Of a DNA stretch of 64,000 nucleotides, positions 19,535 through 27,255 are shown piece by piece; position 1 is the first letter of the stretch; every line of letters begins with the position of its first letter. The stretch is taken from contig CAZYQW010000071.1 of NCBI GenBank assembly GCA_964649825.1, positions 33,619-97,618 on the forward strand, written 5' to 3'. The DNA comes from CAZYQW01 sp964649825. GTDB lineage: Bacteria > Planctomycetota > B15-G4 > JADJEK01. The notes beneath the pieces were generated by a model, which worked only from the letters and a program-made list of their open reading frames with translations, did not search any database and was not told the origin of the DNA. Made by a program: the position numbers and the translations under genes.

Positions 19535-19958
19535 GGCACGGAGGAGTATAGACGGGACGAGCGGCGGGTTGGACCTGAGAAGGACCGCGACCTTGGACGC
19601 GAAGCGGGAGAGCTTTCCGCCCGCTTAGTTCGCGGCCGTCGCCTTTTCGTCGTAGCGGACGAAGCGTCGATCCGCCCAAACCGGTGGCCGGTGAGCTCTC
19701 CAAGCCGGAGCCCCCTGCCTGCCAATCCGATCGGACCGAGTGGATCGGACCCCCGGACGTCCACCTCGTCGGCCGGGAACCGCTCGGTCCGGTTCTCTTC
19801 GCGGCACCGTCTCCGTCCTGGACCCCTGACGTTCGCGAAGCCCGCGGTTCACCGGCGATTTCCGTCCGAGCCCGGCCGGCGGCGCCTCGCGGTCGTATCA
19901 AGGGCCTCCCAGAACTGCCGAGCGAACGACTCGAACGTCCAAGACCGGAGACCCCGAC
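19535..19958. other. Divergent intergenic region, 424 bases
   Basis: This lies between the sigma-factor gene (minus) and the thioredoxin-like gene at 19959 (plus). It has no credible ORF and no clear hairpin with a T-run. Promoters for both directions should lie here, but no consensus element can be named. Confidence 0.45.
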
Positions 19959-20627
19959 ATGAAGCTCCACCTCGCCCTCGCCACCGTCGTCACCGCCGCC
20001 ACCCTCGTGACCTCTGCGACGTCCGACGAGGGGCTCGCCGCAAAGAAGTCGACCCGCCTCGAGATCGGAGCGAAGGCGGTCACCGCCGACAAGCAGATGG
20101 AAGGCGTCGACGGCAAGCGCTACTCGATCGCCCAGACTCGCGGCGAGAAGGGAACGCTCGTCCTCTTCTCCTGCAACCACTGCCCTGTCGTCGTGGGCTA
20201 CGAGACCCGGATCGCGAAGCTCTTGAACGAGTACAAGGACAAAGGGATCGGCGTCCTCGTCGTCAACTCGAACGACACGGTCCAGTTCGAGGAGGACGAC
20301 CTTGCGGCGATGAAGGAGCGCGCCAAGAAGCGCGGCTTCGAGTTTCCGTACGTGATCGACGACACGTCCGACGTCGCGCGCGCGTTCGGCGCCACGAAGA
20401 CGCCCGAGGCGTTCCTCTTCGACAAGGACTTGAAGCTCGCCTACTACGGTGCGATCGACGACAGCCCCCGCGACCCCGACGCGGTGGAGCGCCACTACCT
20501 GAAGGACGCGATGGACGCGATGATCGCGGGCAGCGAGGTCGAAACGTCGGAGACCCGGGCCGTCGGCTGCTCGATCAAGCTGCGTCCGGAGCGGAAGGCG
20601 GCCGAGGAGACCGACTCGTCCGGCTGA
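19959..20627 (+). CDS. Exported thioredoxin-fold protein with CNHCP motif
   Basis: This 222-residue protein has a signal peptide (1-22, ending TSATS). A thioredoxin/peroxiredoxin-like domain spans residues 35-190. It carries LFSCNHCPVVVGYE, the CNHCP motif of a known AhpC/TSA-like thioredoxin subgroup, then IGVLVVNSND and GATKTPEAFLFD, whose cis-proline lies in KTPEAF. The role is inferred to be periplasmic thiol exchange or peroxide reduction. The last 30 residues are charged and probably unstructured, with one extra Cys (AVGCSIK). Confidence 0.82.
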   Translation: MKLHLALATVVTAATLVTSATSDEGLAAKKSTRLEIGAKAVTADKQMEGVDGKRYSIAQTRGEKGTLVLFSCNHCPVVVGYETRIAKLLNEYKDKGIGVLVVNSNDTVQFEEDDLAAMKERAKKRGFEFPYVIDDTSDVARAFGATKTPEAFLFDKDLKLAYYGAIDDSPRDPDAVERHYLKDAMDAMIAGSEVETSETRAVGCSIKLRPERKAAEETDSSG

Positions 20628-20633
20628 TCCGAA

Positions 20634-21023
20634 TCACCGCACCGGCGGCGGGGATCGCGGGCGGCGGGCGGCGACGAAGAGCGCCGCCCAACCGGCGAGC
20701 AGCAGCACGCCACCGATCGGCGTGACGGCGCCGAGCCAGCGCGCGTCCGTGACCGCCATCACGTAGAGGCTGCCGGAGAAGAGGACGACGCCGCCGGTGA
20801 AAGTCCATCCCGCGACGCGCACCGCGCTCGTGGCGGCGCGCGCGGCGAGGAGCCCGACGAGCAGCACCACCGGCGCGTGCAGGAGGTGGTAGCGAACGCC
20901 GGTGTCGAACCATGCGAGCTGCTCAGGAGTGAGCTTCGCTTTCAGTCCGTGCGCGGCGAACGCGCCGAGCGCGACTCCGAGAAAGCCGAGCGACGCTCCG
21001 ATCGACGTGAACGTGCGGTCCAT
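20634..21023 (-). CDS. DUF423 (YgdD-type) small membrane protein
   Basis: This 129-residue protein has four hydrophobic helices. The N-terminus SLGFLGVALGAFAAHGLK and the motif FDTGVRYHLLHAPVVLL are the hallmarks of DUF423. The biochemical role of the family is unknown. The two ends face neighbouring genes closely: it converges on the thioredoxin-like gene with 6 bases between stops. Confidence 0.88.
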   Translation of the reverse strand: MDRTFTSIGASLGFLGVALGAFAAHGLKAKLTPEQLAWFDTGVRYHLLHAPVVLLVGLLAARAATSAVRVAGWTFTGGVVLFSGSLYVMAVTDARWLGAVTPIGGVLLLAGWAALFVAARRPRSPPPVR

Positions 21024-21073
21024 GTCGGGTAACGTACCGCTTTCCGCTTCGCGACCCGAGAGGCCATCCGACG

Positions 21074-21535
21074 ATGTCCGACCTGAAGACGCTGCTCGCT
21101 CCGATCTCGACGTTCGTGGCCGGGCTCGACGCCTCCGATCCGCAGGCGTGCGAGGCCGCGCTGAACGAGCGCTTCCCGAGCGACGATCCCGTCGTCACCG
21201 CCGTACGGGACGCGGCGCGCGCCGCGGTTCGGGACGGGACGATCTGCAACCGCGGCGAGCCCGGCATGCAGTTCTCCCGGGTGGTGAAGCCGGCCGACGA
21301 TCCCGCCGGCTGCTCGGTCGACGCCGTGCTGATGGAGAACGCGGCCGGCCCCGCCCACACCCACACGAACGGCGAGTTCTGCCTCTGCCTCCCCGAGAAC
21401 GAGGGCGCGAAGTTCGAGGACCGGACCGATCGTTGGATCGTGATGCCGAAGGGATCGCGGCACGTCCCGACCGTAAGGAACGGAAAGATGCTCATCCTGT
21501 ACTGGCTGCCGGGCGGCGCGGTGGAGTGGGGTTGA
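21074..21535 (+). CDS. DUF4863-type cupin-like protein (PnbB / 4-hydroxylaminobenzoate lyase family)
   Basis: This is a 153-residue cytoplasmic protein. The core carries PAHTHTNGEFCLCLPE and WIVMPKGSRHVPTV, a cupin-like pair of strands with His residues that could bind a metal. I believe the family is DUF4863, which includes the PnbB lyase of nitrobenzoate degradation. No other nitroaromatic genes are nearby, so the substrate here is unknown. It is divergent from the DUF423 gene with a 50-base gap. Confidence 0.62.
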   Translation: MSDLKTLLAPISTFVAGLDASDPQACEAALNERFPSDDPVVTAVRDAARAAVRDGTICNRGEPGMQFSRVVKPADDPAGCSVDAVLMENAAGPAHTHTNGEFCLCLPENEGAKFEDRTDRWIVMPKGSRHVPTVRNGKMLILYWLPGGAVEWG

Positions 21536-21637
21536 CGGCGAGCGAAACGTGGTGAGACCCGCCGCGCGACTTGTCCCGTGCGAACGAACACGGTAGGACG
21601 TCACCTCGAGGGACCCATCCGAGGCTGGAGGTGGACG

Positions 21638-22621
21638 ATGGTGGTTGGTGTTCGAGGAATCCGAATCGCGGGGTTGATCCCCCTTGCGCTCCTCACCGCT
21701 TGCGGATTGACGGCGGTCGAGCGTCAGTCGATCGCGAGATTCGCGGCGGCCGCGGAGGAGCTTGGCGATCTCTGCCTCGACGAACTCCCGCAGATGCGCG
21801 ACACGCAGCTCGAGCTTCGGGTGGCGGCGGCCACGCCGGACGTCGTCGATCCGGAAGACGCCGCCTCCGTGGCCGCGGTCTACTACGGCGACTTCACGCT
21901 CGAACGACTCGAGGTTCGAATGAAGGCCGCGCAGGTCTTGAAGCGCTACGGCGAGGCGCTCGGCCGCCTCGTGAGCGACGCCTCGGACGCCGAGCTTCGC
22001 GACGCGTCGGACGCGCTCGTGTCGAGCCTGCGCGCCCATCCGGACCTCGAGCTCGACGACGCCAAGTTGAACCTCATCGGTACCGCGGTCTACACCGTCG
22101 GTTGGTTCTTCGTCGAAGCGCGGCGCAAGAGCAGCGTCCGCGAGATCATCGATCAGACCGAAGCCGACGTGAGGACGCTCATCATGCACCTGGCGGTCGA
22201 CCTCGACCCGATGCAAGAAGGTGTGACGAGCTTCGTGGACGACGCCATCGACGACGTTCGCATGCAAGTCGCGGTCGAGAAGCCGTTCTCCGATGGAACC
22301 GAGGCGGCTCGCTGGGCGGCGAGCGACCGGCTCCTCCTCGCCAACGCGGCCGAGCAGTACTTGGCGAAGGTCGCGACGACGGCGTCGACGAAGCTCACGA
22401 CGTTGAGCGGCAGCCTCGGGTCGGTCCGCCAGGCCCTCGATGAGGATCGATGGTACGCGAGCGCGTTCTCGGACGAGAACGTGGCCGCGCTGGCCGGCCT
22501 CGCTCACGACGTCTTGTCGCTCCGGGACGGAGCCGACCCAGTTCGCGAGAACCTCGCCAGCGCGCGTGGCGCCCGTGGCGCCCGTGGCGAAGGGCCGTGG
22601 CGGAAGGAGGAGCGGCCATGA
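21638..22621 (+). CDS. Lipoprotein of unknown function, helical
   Basis: This 327-residue protein starts MVVGVRGIRIAGLIP, and the lipobox LLTAC puts the lipidated Cys at about residue 22. ATG 21638 has a clear GGAGGTGG ribosome binding site 5 bases upstream, so it is preferred over GTG 21578. The mature part is mostly helical and acidic. A hydrophobic stretch NLIGTAVYTVGWFFVEA lies at about 150. No family is recognised. The stop overlaps the next start as ATGA, which points to a coupled pair. Confidence 0.65.
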   Translation: MVVGVRGIRIAGLIPLALLTACGLTAVERQSIARFAAAAEELGDLCLDELPQMRDTQLELRVAAATPDVVDPEDAASVAAVYYGDFTLERLEVRMKAAQVLKRYGEALGRLVSDASDAELRDASDALVSSLRAHPDLELDDAKLNLIGTAVYTVGWFFVEARRKSSVREIIDQTEADVRTLIMHLAVDLDPMQEGVTSFVDDAIDDVRMQVAVEKPFSDGTEAARWAASDRLLLANAAEQYLAKVATTASTKLTTLSGSLGSVRQALDEDRWYASAFSDENVAALAGLAHDVLSLRDGADPVRENLASARGARGARGEGPWRKEERP

Positions 22622-22923
22622 GCCTGTTCACCGATCTCGGCAAGTTGCGCAAGAAGATCATCCGCGTCCTTACGAAGACGACGAACACCTCCCAGGTCGC
22701 CGAGCTCGTCCAGCTCTACGAGGCCGCGGGCGTCGAGCGCGATCGAATCCGCCGCAAAGCGCTCGACGAAGCCGACGACCGCTATGCGAAAGCGATCGCG
22801 GGGATCGAAGCCGGAATCGCGGCCGCGGATGACGCGGTCGACGAGATCGCCGGCGTCTCCGCCGCGATCCGTACGATTGCGAAGGCGATCGAACTGGCGA
22901 CGAAGGTGTTGCTTCCGCTGTGA
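22618..22923 (+). CDS. Small helical protein coupled to the upstream lipoprotein
   Basis: This 101-residue protein starts ATG 22618 with a strong GGAAGGAGGAG site. It overlaps the lipoprotein stop by four bases (ATGA), so it is probably translated by coupling. It has a basic N-terminus (LGKLRKKIIRVLTKTTN), a helical heptad-like middle (DEADDRYAKAIAGIEAGIAAADDAVDEI) and a hydrophobic C-terminus ending TKVLLPL. It has no signal peptide. It might associate with the membrane or with its neighbour. No family is recognised. Confidence 0.62.
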   Translation: MSLFTDLGKLRKKIIRVLTKTTNTSQVAELVQLYEAAGVERDRIRRKALDEADDRYAKAIAGIEAGIAAADDAVDEIAGVSAAIRTIAKAIELATKVLLPL

Positions 22924-23056
22924 GCGGAGCCCGATTCGGCCGCGGGGCCGGGTCTTCGGCCCGTTCTTGCTTCGCGATGTCATCGGCTTGTCTTCGTGGA
23001 TTCGAGCGTCGTTCGACGTCCGCGGACGGTGACCGAAGCGATCCTGCCCGGCGCCG

Positions 23057-23710
23057 TCAGTCGTCGAGCGCGCGTCGCAGCGCCGCCGCCGTCCGTTCGG
23101 GATCGGCCGACTCGGCGAGCACGCGGGACACGGCCACTCGGTTGCAGCCGCGCCGCGCAAGCTCGCCGATGTTCGACTCGTCGATCCCGCCGACGGCGAA
23201 GCACGGCATGCCCGCCGCGTCGCGCACCGCCGGGAAGACGCCCGGCCCGATCACGAGCGGATCCGCCTTCGTCCGTGTGGCGAACATCGCTCCGATCCCG
23301 ATATAGTCCGCCCCGCGCAACCGCGCCTCGCTCGCCTGCTCGATGCGGTGGGTCGAGAGCCCGAAGATCCGCTCATCGATGAGGAGGCGACGCGCCTCCG
23401 CGATCGGTGCGTCGTGCTGGCCGAGATGCACCCCGTCCGCCCCGCTCGCGACGGCCGCGTCGATGTCGTCGTTCACGAGGACGAGCGCCTCGTCCCGCAC
23501 CGCTTCGAGCACCGCCGACGTCCGTGCCGCGACGTCCGCCGTCGACGCTCCCTTCCAGCGGATCTGCAGCGCCCCGACTCCGCCCCGAACCGCGGCCCGG
23601 ATCCGGTCCAGCCCCGCCGCCGAACCCGTTTCTTCCTCTCCCACGATCCAATAGAGATGCGCGCGCTCCAGCCGGATGAGGCGCTCGCCGCTGGGGTGAC
23701 GTTTTGTCAT
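23057..23710 (-). CDS. thiE: Thiamine-phosphate synthase ThiE
   Basis: This 217-residue TIM-barrel enzyme joins the thiazole phosphate and pyrimidine pyrophosphate halves of thiamine. Family blocks are present: GVGALQIRWKG (usually QLR.K), LVNDDIDAAVASGADGVHLGQ, ADYIGIGAMFATRTK and FAVGGI. The unusual IRWKG and IGIGAMFAT spellings depart a little from the consensus, so activity is likely but not certain. No other thi genes are near. The first ATG is used. Confidence 0.88.
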   Translation of the reverse strand: MTKRHPSGERLIRLERAHLYWIVGEEETGSAAGLDRIRAAVRGGVGALQIRWKGASTADVAARTSAVLEAVRDEALVLVNDDIDAAVASGADGVHLGQHDAPIAEARRLLIDERIFGLSTHRIEQASEARLRGADYIGIGAMFATRTKADPLVIGPGVFPAVRDAAGMPCFAVGGIDESNIGELARRGCNRVAVSRVLAESADPERTAAALRRALDD

Positions 23711-23833
23711 CCTGTCCTCCGCTCCAGCGGCTCGAGTGACAAACTGTCCGAAACCGCCGTCGATCCGTCCTCAAGTTCGTCGATGTAAGTGTCGATCGAA
23801 AAGGAATCAACGTCAACCGATCCGCCGTTCGGT

Positions 23834-23850
23834 TTGGCACCCCGTTTGTG
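23834..23850 (+). promoter_or_regulatory. Sigma-54-like -24/-12 promoter candidate before the receiver gene
   Basis: The bases TTGGCACCCCGTTTGTG match the -24 element (TTGGCAC) well. The -12 element is imperfect: TTTGT is present where TTGC is expected. The predicted start would be about 60 bases before the ATG at 23920. The -12 mismatch keeps confidence low. Confidence 0.3.
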
Positions 23851-23919
23851 AAGCACCACCTACGTTCCTGGTGTCAACCGGGACGGGAGCCGGCGGAGAG
23901 TATCCGTCGATCGATAGCC

Positions 23920-24327
23920 ATGACCAAGCAACCTGCGAAAGACTCTCTGCGCATCTTGCTGGCGGACGACGACCGCTCCGTTCGCGAGGCGCTGTGCGAG
24001 TTTCTGCGGCAGGAGGGATACGTGATCTTCGAGGCCGACAGTGGACTGTCGGCGTTGGAGATCCTCCAACGCGAGAAGCGTCACGTGTCCTTCTCGATCA
24101 TGGACGTCGATATGCCGGGAATGACCGGGATCGAAGTGCTGAAGGCGATTCGCGGCCTCCGCGATCCTCTGCCGTGCATCTTCATCTCGGGCGACGATTC
24201 CCGGGAGCGACAGGCCGAGGCAATGGCGGTGGGCGCGTTCTCGCTCCTTACCAAGCCAGTGCCGCTCGACCTGTTGCGATTCTCGATGCGACGGCTCCTC
24301 GAGCATTACCACGGCAAGTTTCAGTAG
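23920..24327 (+). CDS. Stand-alone response-regulator receiver protein
   Basis: This is a 135-residue receiver domain with no output domain. The acidic pair ADDD is at residues 15-17, the phospho-accepting Asp lies in IMDVDMPG, and the conserved Lys is in LLTKPVP. The start at 23920 (MTKQPAKDS) is used because it gives a normal receiver N-terminus; a GTG at 23848 would add 24 atypical residues. It may signal by protein contact, as CheY-like and Spo0F-like proteins do. No histidine kinase is in the window. Confidence 0.85.
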   Translation: MTKQPAKDSLRILLADDDRSVREALCEFLRQEGYVIFEADSGLSALEILQREKRHVSFSIMDVDMPGMTGIEVLKAIRGLRDPLPCIFISGDDSRERQAEAMAVGAFSLLTKPVPLDLLRFSMRRLLEHYHGKFQ

Positions 24328-24435
24328 GGACTCGGCGAAGAGAACCCCGATCAGCAAGGCTCGTCCGCTCGAACGCGACGCTTCGTCTCGTTTCGTTCGC
24401 TCGTTCGTTCGGACGCGTAGGAGGATTGAAGAGAA

Positions 24436-24750
24436 ATGGCGACGAAGACCAAGAGCGTGACCAAGGTGAAGCCTCTGAACGATCACATTCTGGTCCGACC
24501 GGCCGAGGCGGAGGACCGCACGAAGGGCGGCATCATCCTCCCCGACACCGCGAAGGAGAAGCCGGCGCAGGGAACGGTCGTCGCGCTCGGTGACGGCAAG
24601 CTGCTCGACGACGGCAAGCGTTCGACGTTCCAGGTCAAGCTGAACGACATGGTCATCTACTCGAAGTACGCCGGACACGAGATCACGATCGACGGCCAGG
24701 AATACAAGGTGATCCAGGAGTCGGACGTCTACGCGGTCGTCGAGGGCTGA
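24436..24750 (+). CDS. groES: Co-chaperonin GroES
   Basis: This 104-residue protein forms the seven-subunit lid of GroEL. Family blocks are VKPLNDHILVRPAEAEDRTKGGIILPDTAKEKPAQGTV (in parts), followed by VIYSKYAGHEITIDGQEY and SDVYAVVE. The N-terminus is about seven residues longer than in most GroES. The ribosome binding site is GGAGGATTGAAGAGAA. It precedes groEL by 61 bases, the usual operon order. No CIRCE inverted repeat is visible upstream. Confidence 0.97.
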   Translation: MATKTKSVTKVKPLNDHILVRPAEAEDRTKGGIILPDTAKEKPAQGTVVALGDGKLLDDGKRSTFQVKLNDMVIYSKYAGHEITIDGQEYKVIQESDVYAVVEG

Positions 24751-24811
24751 GCGGAGCTCGCGCTCCCCGTCGAACACGAATCCCCATTCAAGTCAGTAGA
24801 AAGAGGCACAC

Positions 24812-26425
24812 ATGGCAGCCAAGAAGATCGCGTACGACCAGGAGGCTCGCGAGCTGATCCGCAATGGGATCAGGAAGCTCGCGCGAGCCGTCAAGGTCAC
24901 CCTCGGCCCGCGCGGCCGGAACGTCATCCTCCAGAAGTCGTTCGGGTCCCCCACCGTCACCAAGGACGGCGTGACCGTGGCGAAGGAGATCGAGCTCGAG
25001 GACACCTACGAGAACATGGGCGCGCAGATCGTGAAGGAGGTCGCCTCGAAGACCTCCGACATCGCCGGCGACGGCACCACGACCGCGACCGTGCTCGCGG
25101 AGGCGATCTTCGAGGAAGGCCTGAAGAACGTCGCGGCCGGTGCCAACCCGGTCGACCTGAAGCGCGGCATCGAGAAGGCCACGAACGCGATCGTCGAGCG
25201 GCTCCACAAGATGAGCACGCCCGTGAAGGGCAAGAGCGACATCGCGCAGGTCGCGACGATCGCGAGCAACGGCGACACCGAGATCGGCGAGAAGCTCGCC
25301 GAGGCGATGGAGCAGGTCGGCAAGGACGGCGTCATCACGGTCGAGGAAGGCCGCTCGCTCGTGACCGAGATCGAGTGGGTCGAGGGCATGCAGTTCGACA
25401 AGGGCTACCTCTCGCCGCACTTCGTCACCGACATTCAGAAGATGGAGGCGGTCCTCGAGGATCCGTACATCCTCATCCACGAGAAGAAGATCTCGAACAT
25501 CAAGGACATGATCCCGCTGCTCGAGAAGATCGCACAGACCGGCAAGCCGCTCGTGATCGTGGCCGAGGACGTCGACGGCGAGGCGCTCGCCACGCTGGTC
25601 GTGAACAAGCTGCGCGGCGTGTTCCACTGCGCTGCGGTCAAGGCGCCGGGCTTCGGTGATCGCCGCAAGGCGATGCTCGAGGATATCGCGATCCTGACCG
25701 GTGGCCGCCCCGTGTTCGAGGACCTCGGCATCAAGCTCGACAGCCTGTCGCTGTCCGATCTCGGCCGCGCGAAGAAGGTCATCATCGCCAAGGACGAGAC
25801 GACGATCATCGAGGGCGCCGGCAAGAAGGCCGACATCCAGGGCCGCATCACCGCGATCAAGGCCGAGATCGACCGCACCACGTCCGACTACGACGTCGAG
25901 AAGCTCCAGGAGCGGCTCGCGAAGCTCGCGGGCGGCGTGGCGCAGGTGAACGTCGGCGCCGCGACCGAGTCCGAGATGAAGGAGAAGAAGGCTCGCGTCG
26001 AGGACGCGCTCCACGCCACGCGTGCCGCGGTCGAAGAGGGCATCCTCCCCGGCGGCGGCATCGCCCTGCTCCGGGCGCAGGCCGCGCTCGACAAGATCGA
26101 GACGATCGGCGACGAGCACGTCGGCGTCGACATCATCCGTCGCGCGATCGAGCTCCCGCTGAAGACGATCGCGCAGAACGCGGGCGTCGACGGCTCGATC
26201 GTGGTGGACAAGGTGAAGGGCATGAAGCAGAACGAGGGTTTCGACGCGGCCACGCTCGAGTACTGCGACCTCGTCAAGAGGGGCATCATCGACCCGACCA
26301 AGGTGACCCGCAGCGCGCTCCAGAACGCCGCCTCGATCGCCTCGCTCCTCCTCACCACGAACGCGCTCGTCTCCGAGATCCCGGAGGAGAAGGAGAAGAG
26401 CGCCCCGTCGATGCCGCAGTACTGA
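24812..26425 (+). CDS. groL: Chaperonin GroEL
   Basis: This 537-residue protein is the ATP-driven folding chamber subunit. Nucleotide-binding blocks are present: VKVTLGPRGRNV, TKDGVTVAKE and DIAGDGTTTATVLAE. EEGILPGGGIALLR and the apical and equatorial domains are also intact. It ends EEKEKSAPSMPQY, without the GGM-repeat tail common in GroEL. AGAGG lies before the start. A long hairpin follows the stop. It forms an operon with groES. Confidence 0.98.
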   Translation: MAAKKIAYDQEARELIRNGIRKLARAVKVTLGPRGRNVILQKSFGSPTVTKDGVTVAKEIELEDTYENMGAQIVKEVASKTSDIAGDGTTTATVLAEAIFEEGLKNVAAGANPVDLKRGIEKATNAIVERLHKMSTPVKGKSDIAQVATIASNGDTEIGEKLAEAMEQVGKDGVITVEEGRSLVTEIEWVEGMQFDKGYLSPHFVTDIQKMEAVLEDPYILIHEKKISNIKDMIPLLEKIAQTGKPLVIVAEDVDGEALATLVVNKLRGVFHCAAVKAPGFGDRRKAMLEDIAILTGGRPVFEDLGIKLDSLSLSDLGRAKKVIIAKDETTIIEGAGKKADIQGRITAIKAEIDRTTSDYDVEKLQERLAKLAGGVAQVNVGAATESEMKEKKARVEDALHATRAAVEEGILPGGGIALLRAQAALDKIETIGDEHVGVDIIRRAIELPLKTIAQNAGVDGSIVVDKVKGMKQNEGFDAATLEYCDLVKRGIIDPTKVTRSALQNAASIASLLLTTNALVSEIPEEKEKSAPSMPQY

Positions 26426-26447
26426 CGAACGCGCGGCTTCGGTCGAA

Positions 26448-26487
26448 GAGGGCTCCGGTTCCGCGGACACGCGGGGCCGGGGCCCTC
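26448..26487. terminator. Long hairpin between convergent groEL and MOSC genes
   Basis: Positions 26448-26465 pair with 26470-26487 over 18 base pairs, with three G-T wobbles, around the loop GACA. It starts 22 bases after the groEL stop and overlaps the last codon of the MOSC gene on the other strand. There is no T-run in either direction, so it may act as a factor-assisted or bidirectional stop. Confidence 0.55.
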
Positions 26488-27112
26488 ACTCGTCTCCGCC
26501 GCCGGCTCGCAGCCGCCGTTCGAACTCCTCGCGCCAACCGTCCGGCAGCCGACGCACGCGCAAGATCTTTTCCGCCCCGTCGCGGTGATCCCGCATGACG
26601 TAGTAGAGGACGATCGCGTCGCGCACCGTCAGCCGCTCGGGATCGGGATCGATGAGCTCGCCCCGGTCGCCGGCGCTCACCTCTCCTTCCTCGAGCACGC
26701 GCGCGTAGTAGCCGAGCCGCGCCGAGGCGATCATCTGCTTCGGAAAGTCGGCGCGACCGATCTTCGTCGCGATCTTCACGCACGGCTGGCGCGGCGTCGT
26801 CACCTGCAGCGTGACGCCGCCGATCCGGAAGACGTCGCCAAGGTGGACGTCGGTCTCGAGCCCACCCGCGACCGTGAGGTTCTCGCCGAACTCGCCGAGC
26901 GCCGTCGCCTCGATGCCCAGCTCCGCCCGCCACGCCGCGTAGTGCTCGTGCGGATAGAAGTACACCGCCTTGTCCACGCCGCCGTGCACCCGCCGGTCGA
27001 CCTGGACGTCGCCGTCCAGTCCGAGCGCGGCGAGGCGGACCGGGCCGCCGACCGGCGCCTTGTAGATCCCGGTGTGGTAGGCCGCGCCGCCGATGACGAT
27101 CTCGCGCGGCAC
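26486..27112 (-). CDS. MOSC-domain protein (YiiM type)
   Basis: This 208-residue protein (from GTG 27112) is of the MOSC/YiiM type. It carries the VHGGVDKAVYFYPHEHY block, FGENLTV and the catalytic Cys in TPRQPCVKI. The family handles sulfur or molybdenum-cofactor related groups and can reduce N-hydroxylated compounds. The true start is probably upstream: in frame, the residues IEILSVNVG match the usual MK.LSVNVG N-terminus, and the first codon there is ATC at 27139, six bases after GGAGGT. No ATG, GTG or TTG lies there, so the ATC start is inferred and the GTG is the conventional choice. Confidence 0.85.
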   Translation of the reverse strand: MPREIVIGGAAYHTGIYKAPVGGPVRLAALGLDGDVQVDRRVHGGVDKAVYFYPHEHYAAWRAELGIEATALGEFGENLTVAGGLETDVHLGDVFRIGGVTLQVTTPRQPCVKIATKIGRADFPKQMIASARLGYYARVLEEGEVSAGDRGELIDPDPERLTVRDAIVLYYVMRDHRDGAEKILRVRRLPDGWREEFERRLRAGGGDE

Positions 27113-27255
27113 ACCGACGTTGACGGAGAGGATCTCGATCGTTCGACCTCCGGCTCGATCGGCAGGATTCTAGTGGATTCCCCGCGATCGACGCGGAGCC
27201 GATTGGCGCCGCCGAGTCGAACCAGTGGAAGGACCGCGGCCGCTACGATGGCCGG

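Noticed and set aside
24328..24435. CIRCE element before groES
   Set aside because: No TTAGCACTC...GAGTGCTAA-type inverted repeat is present.
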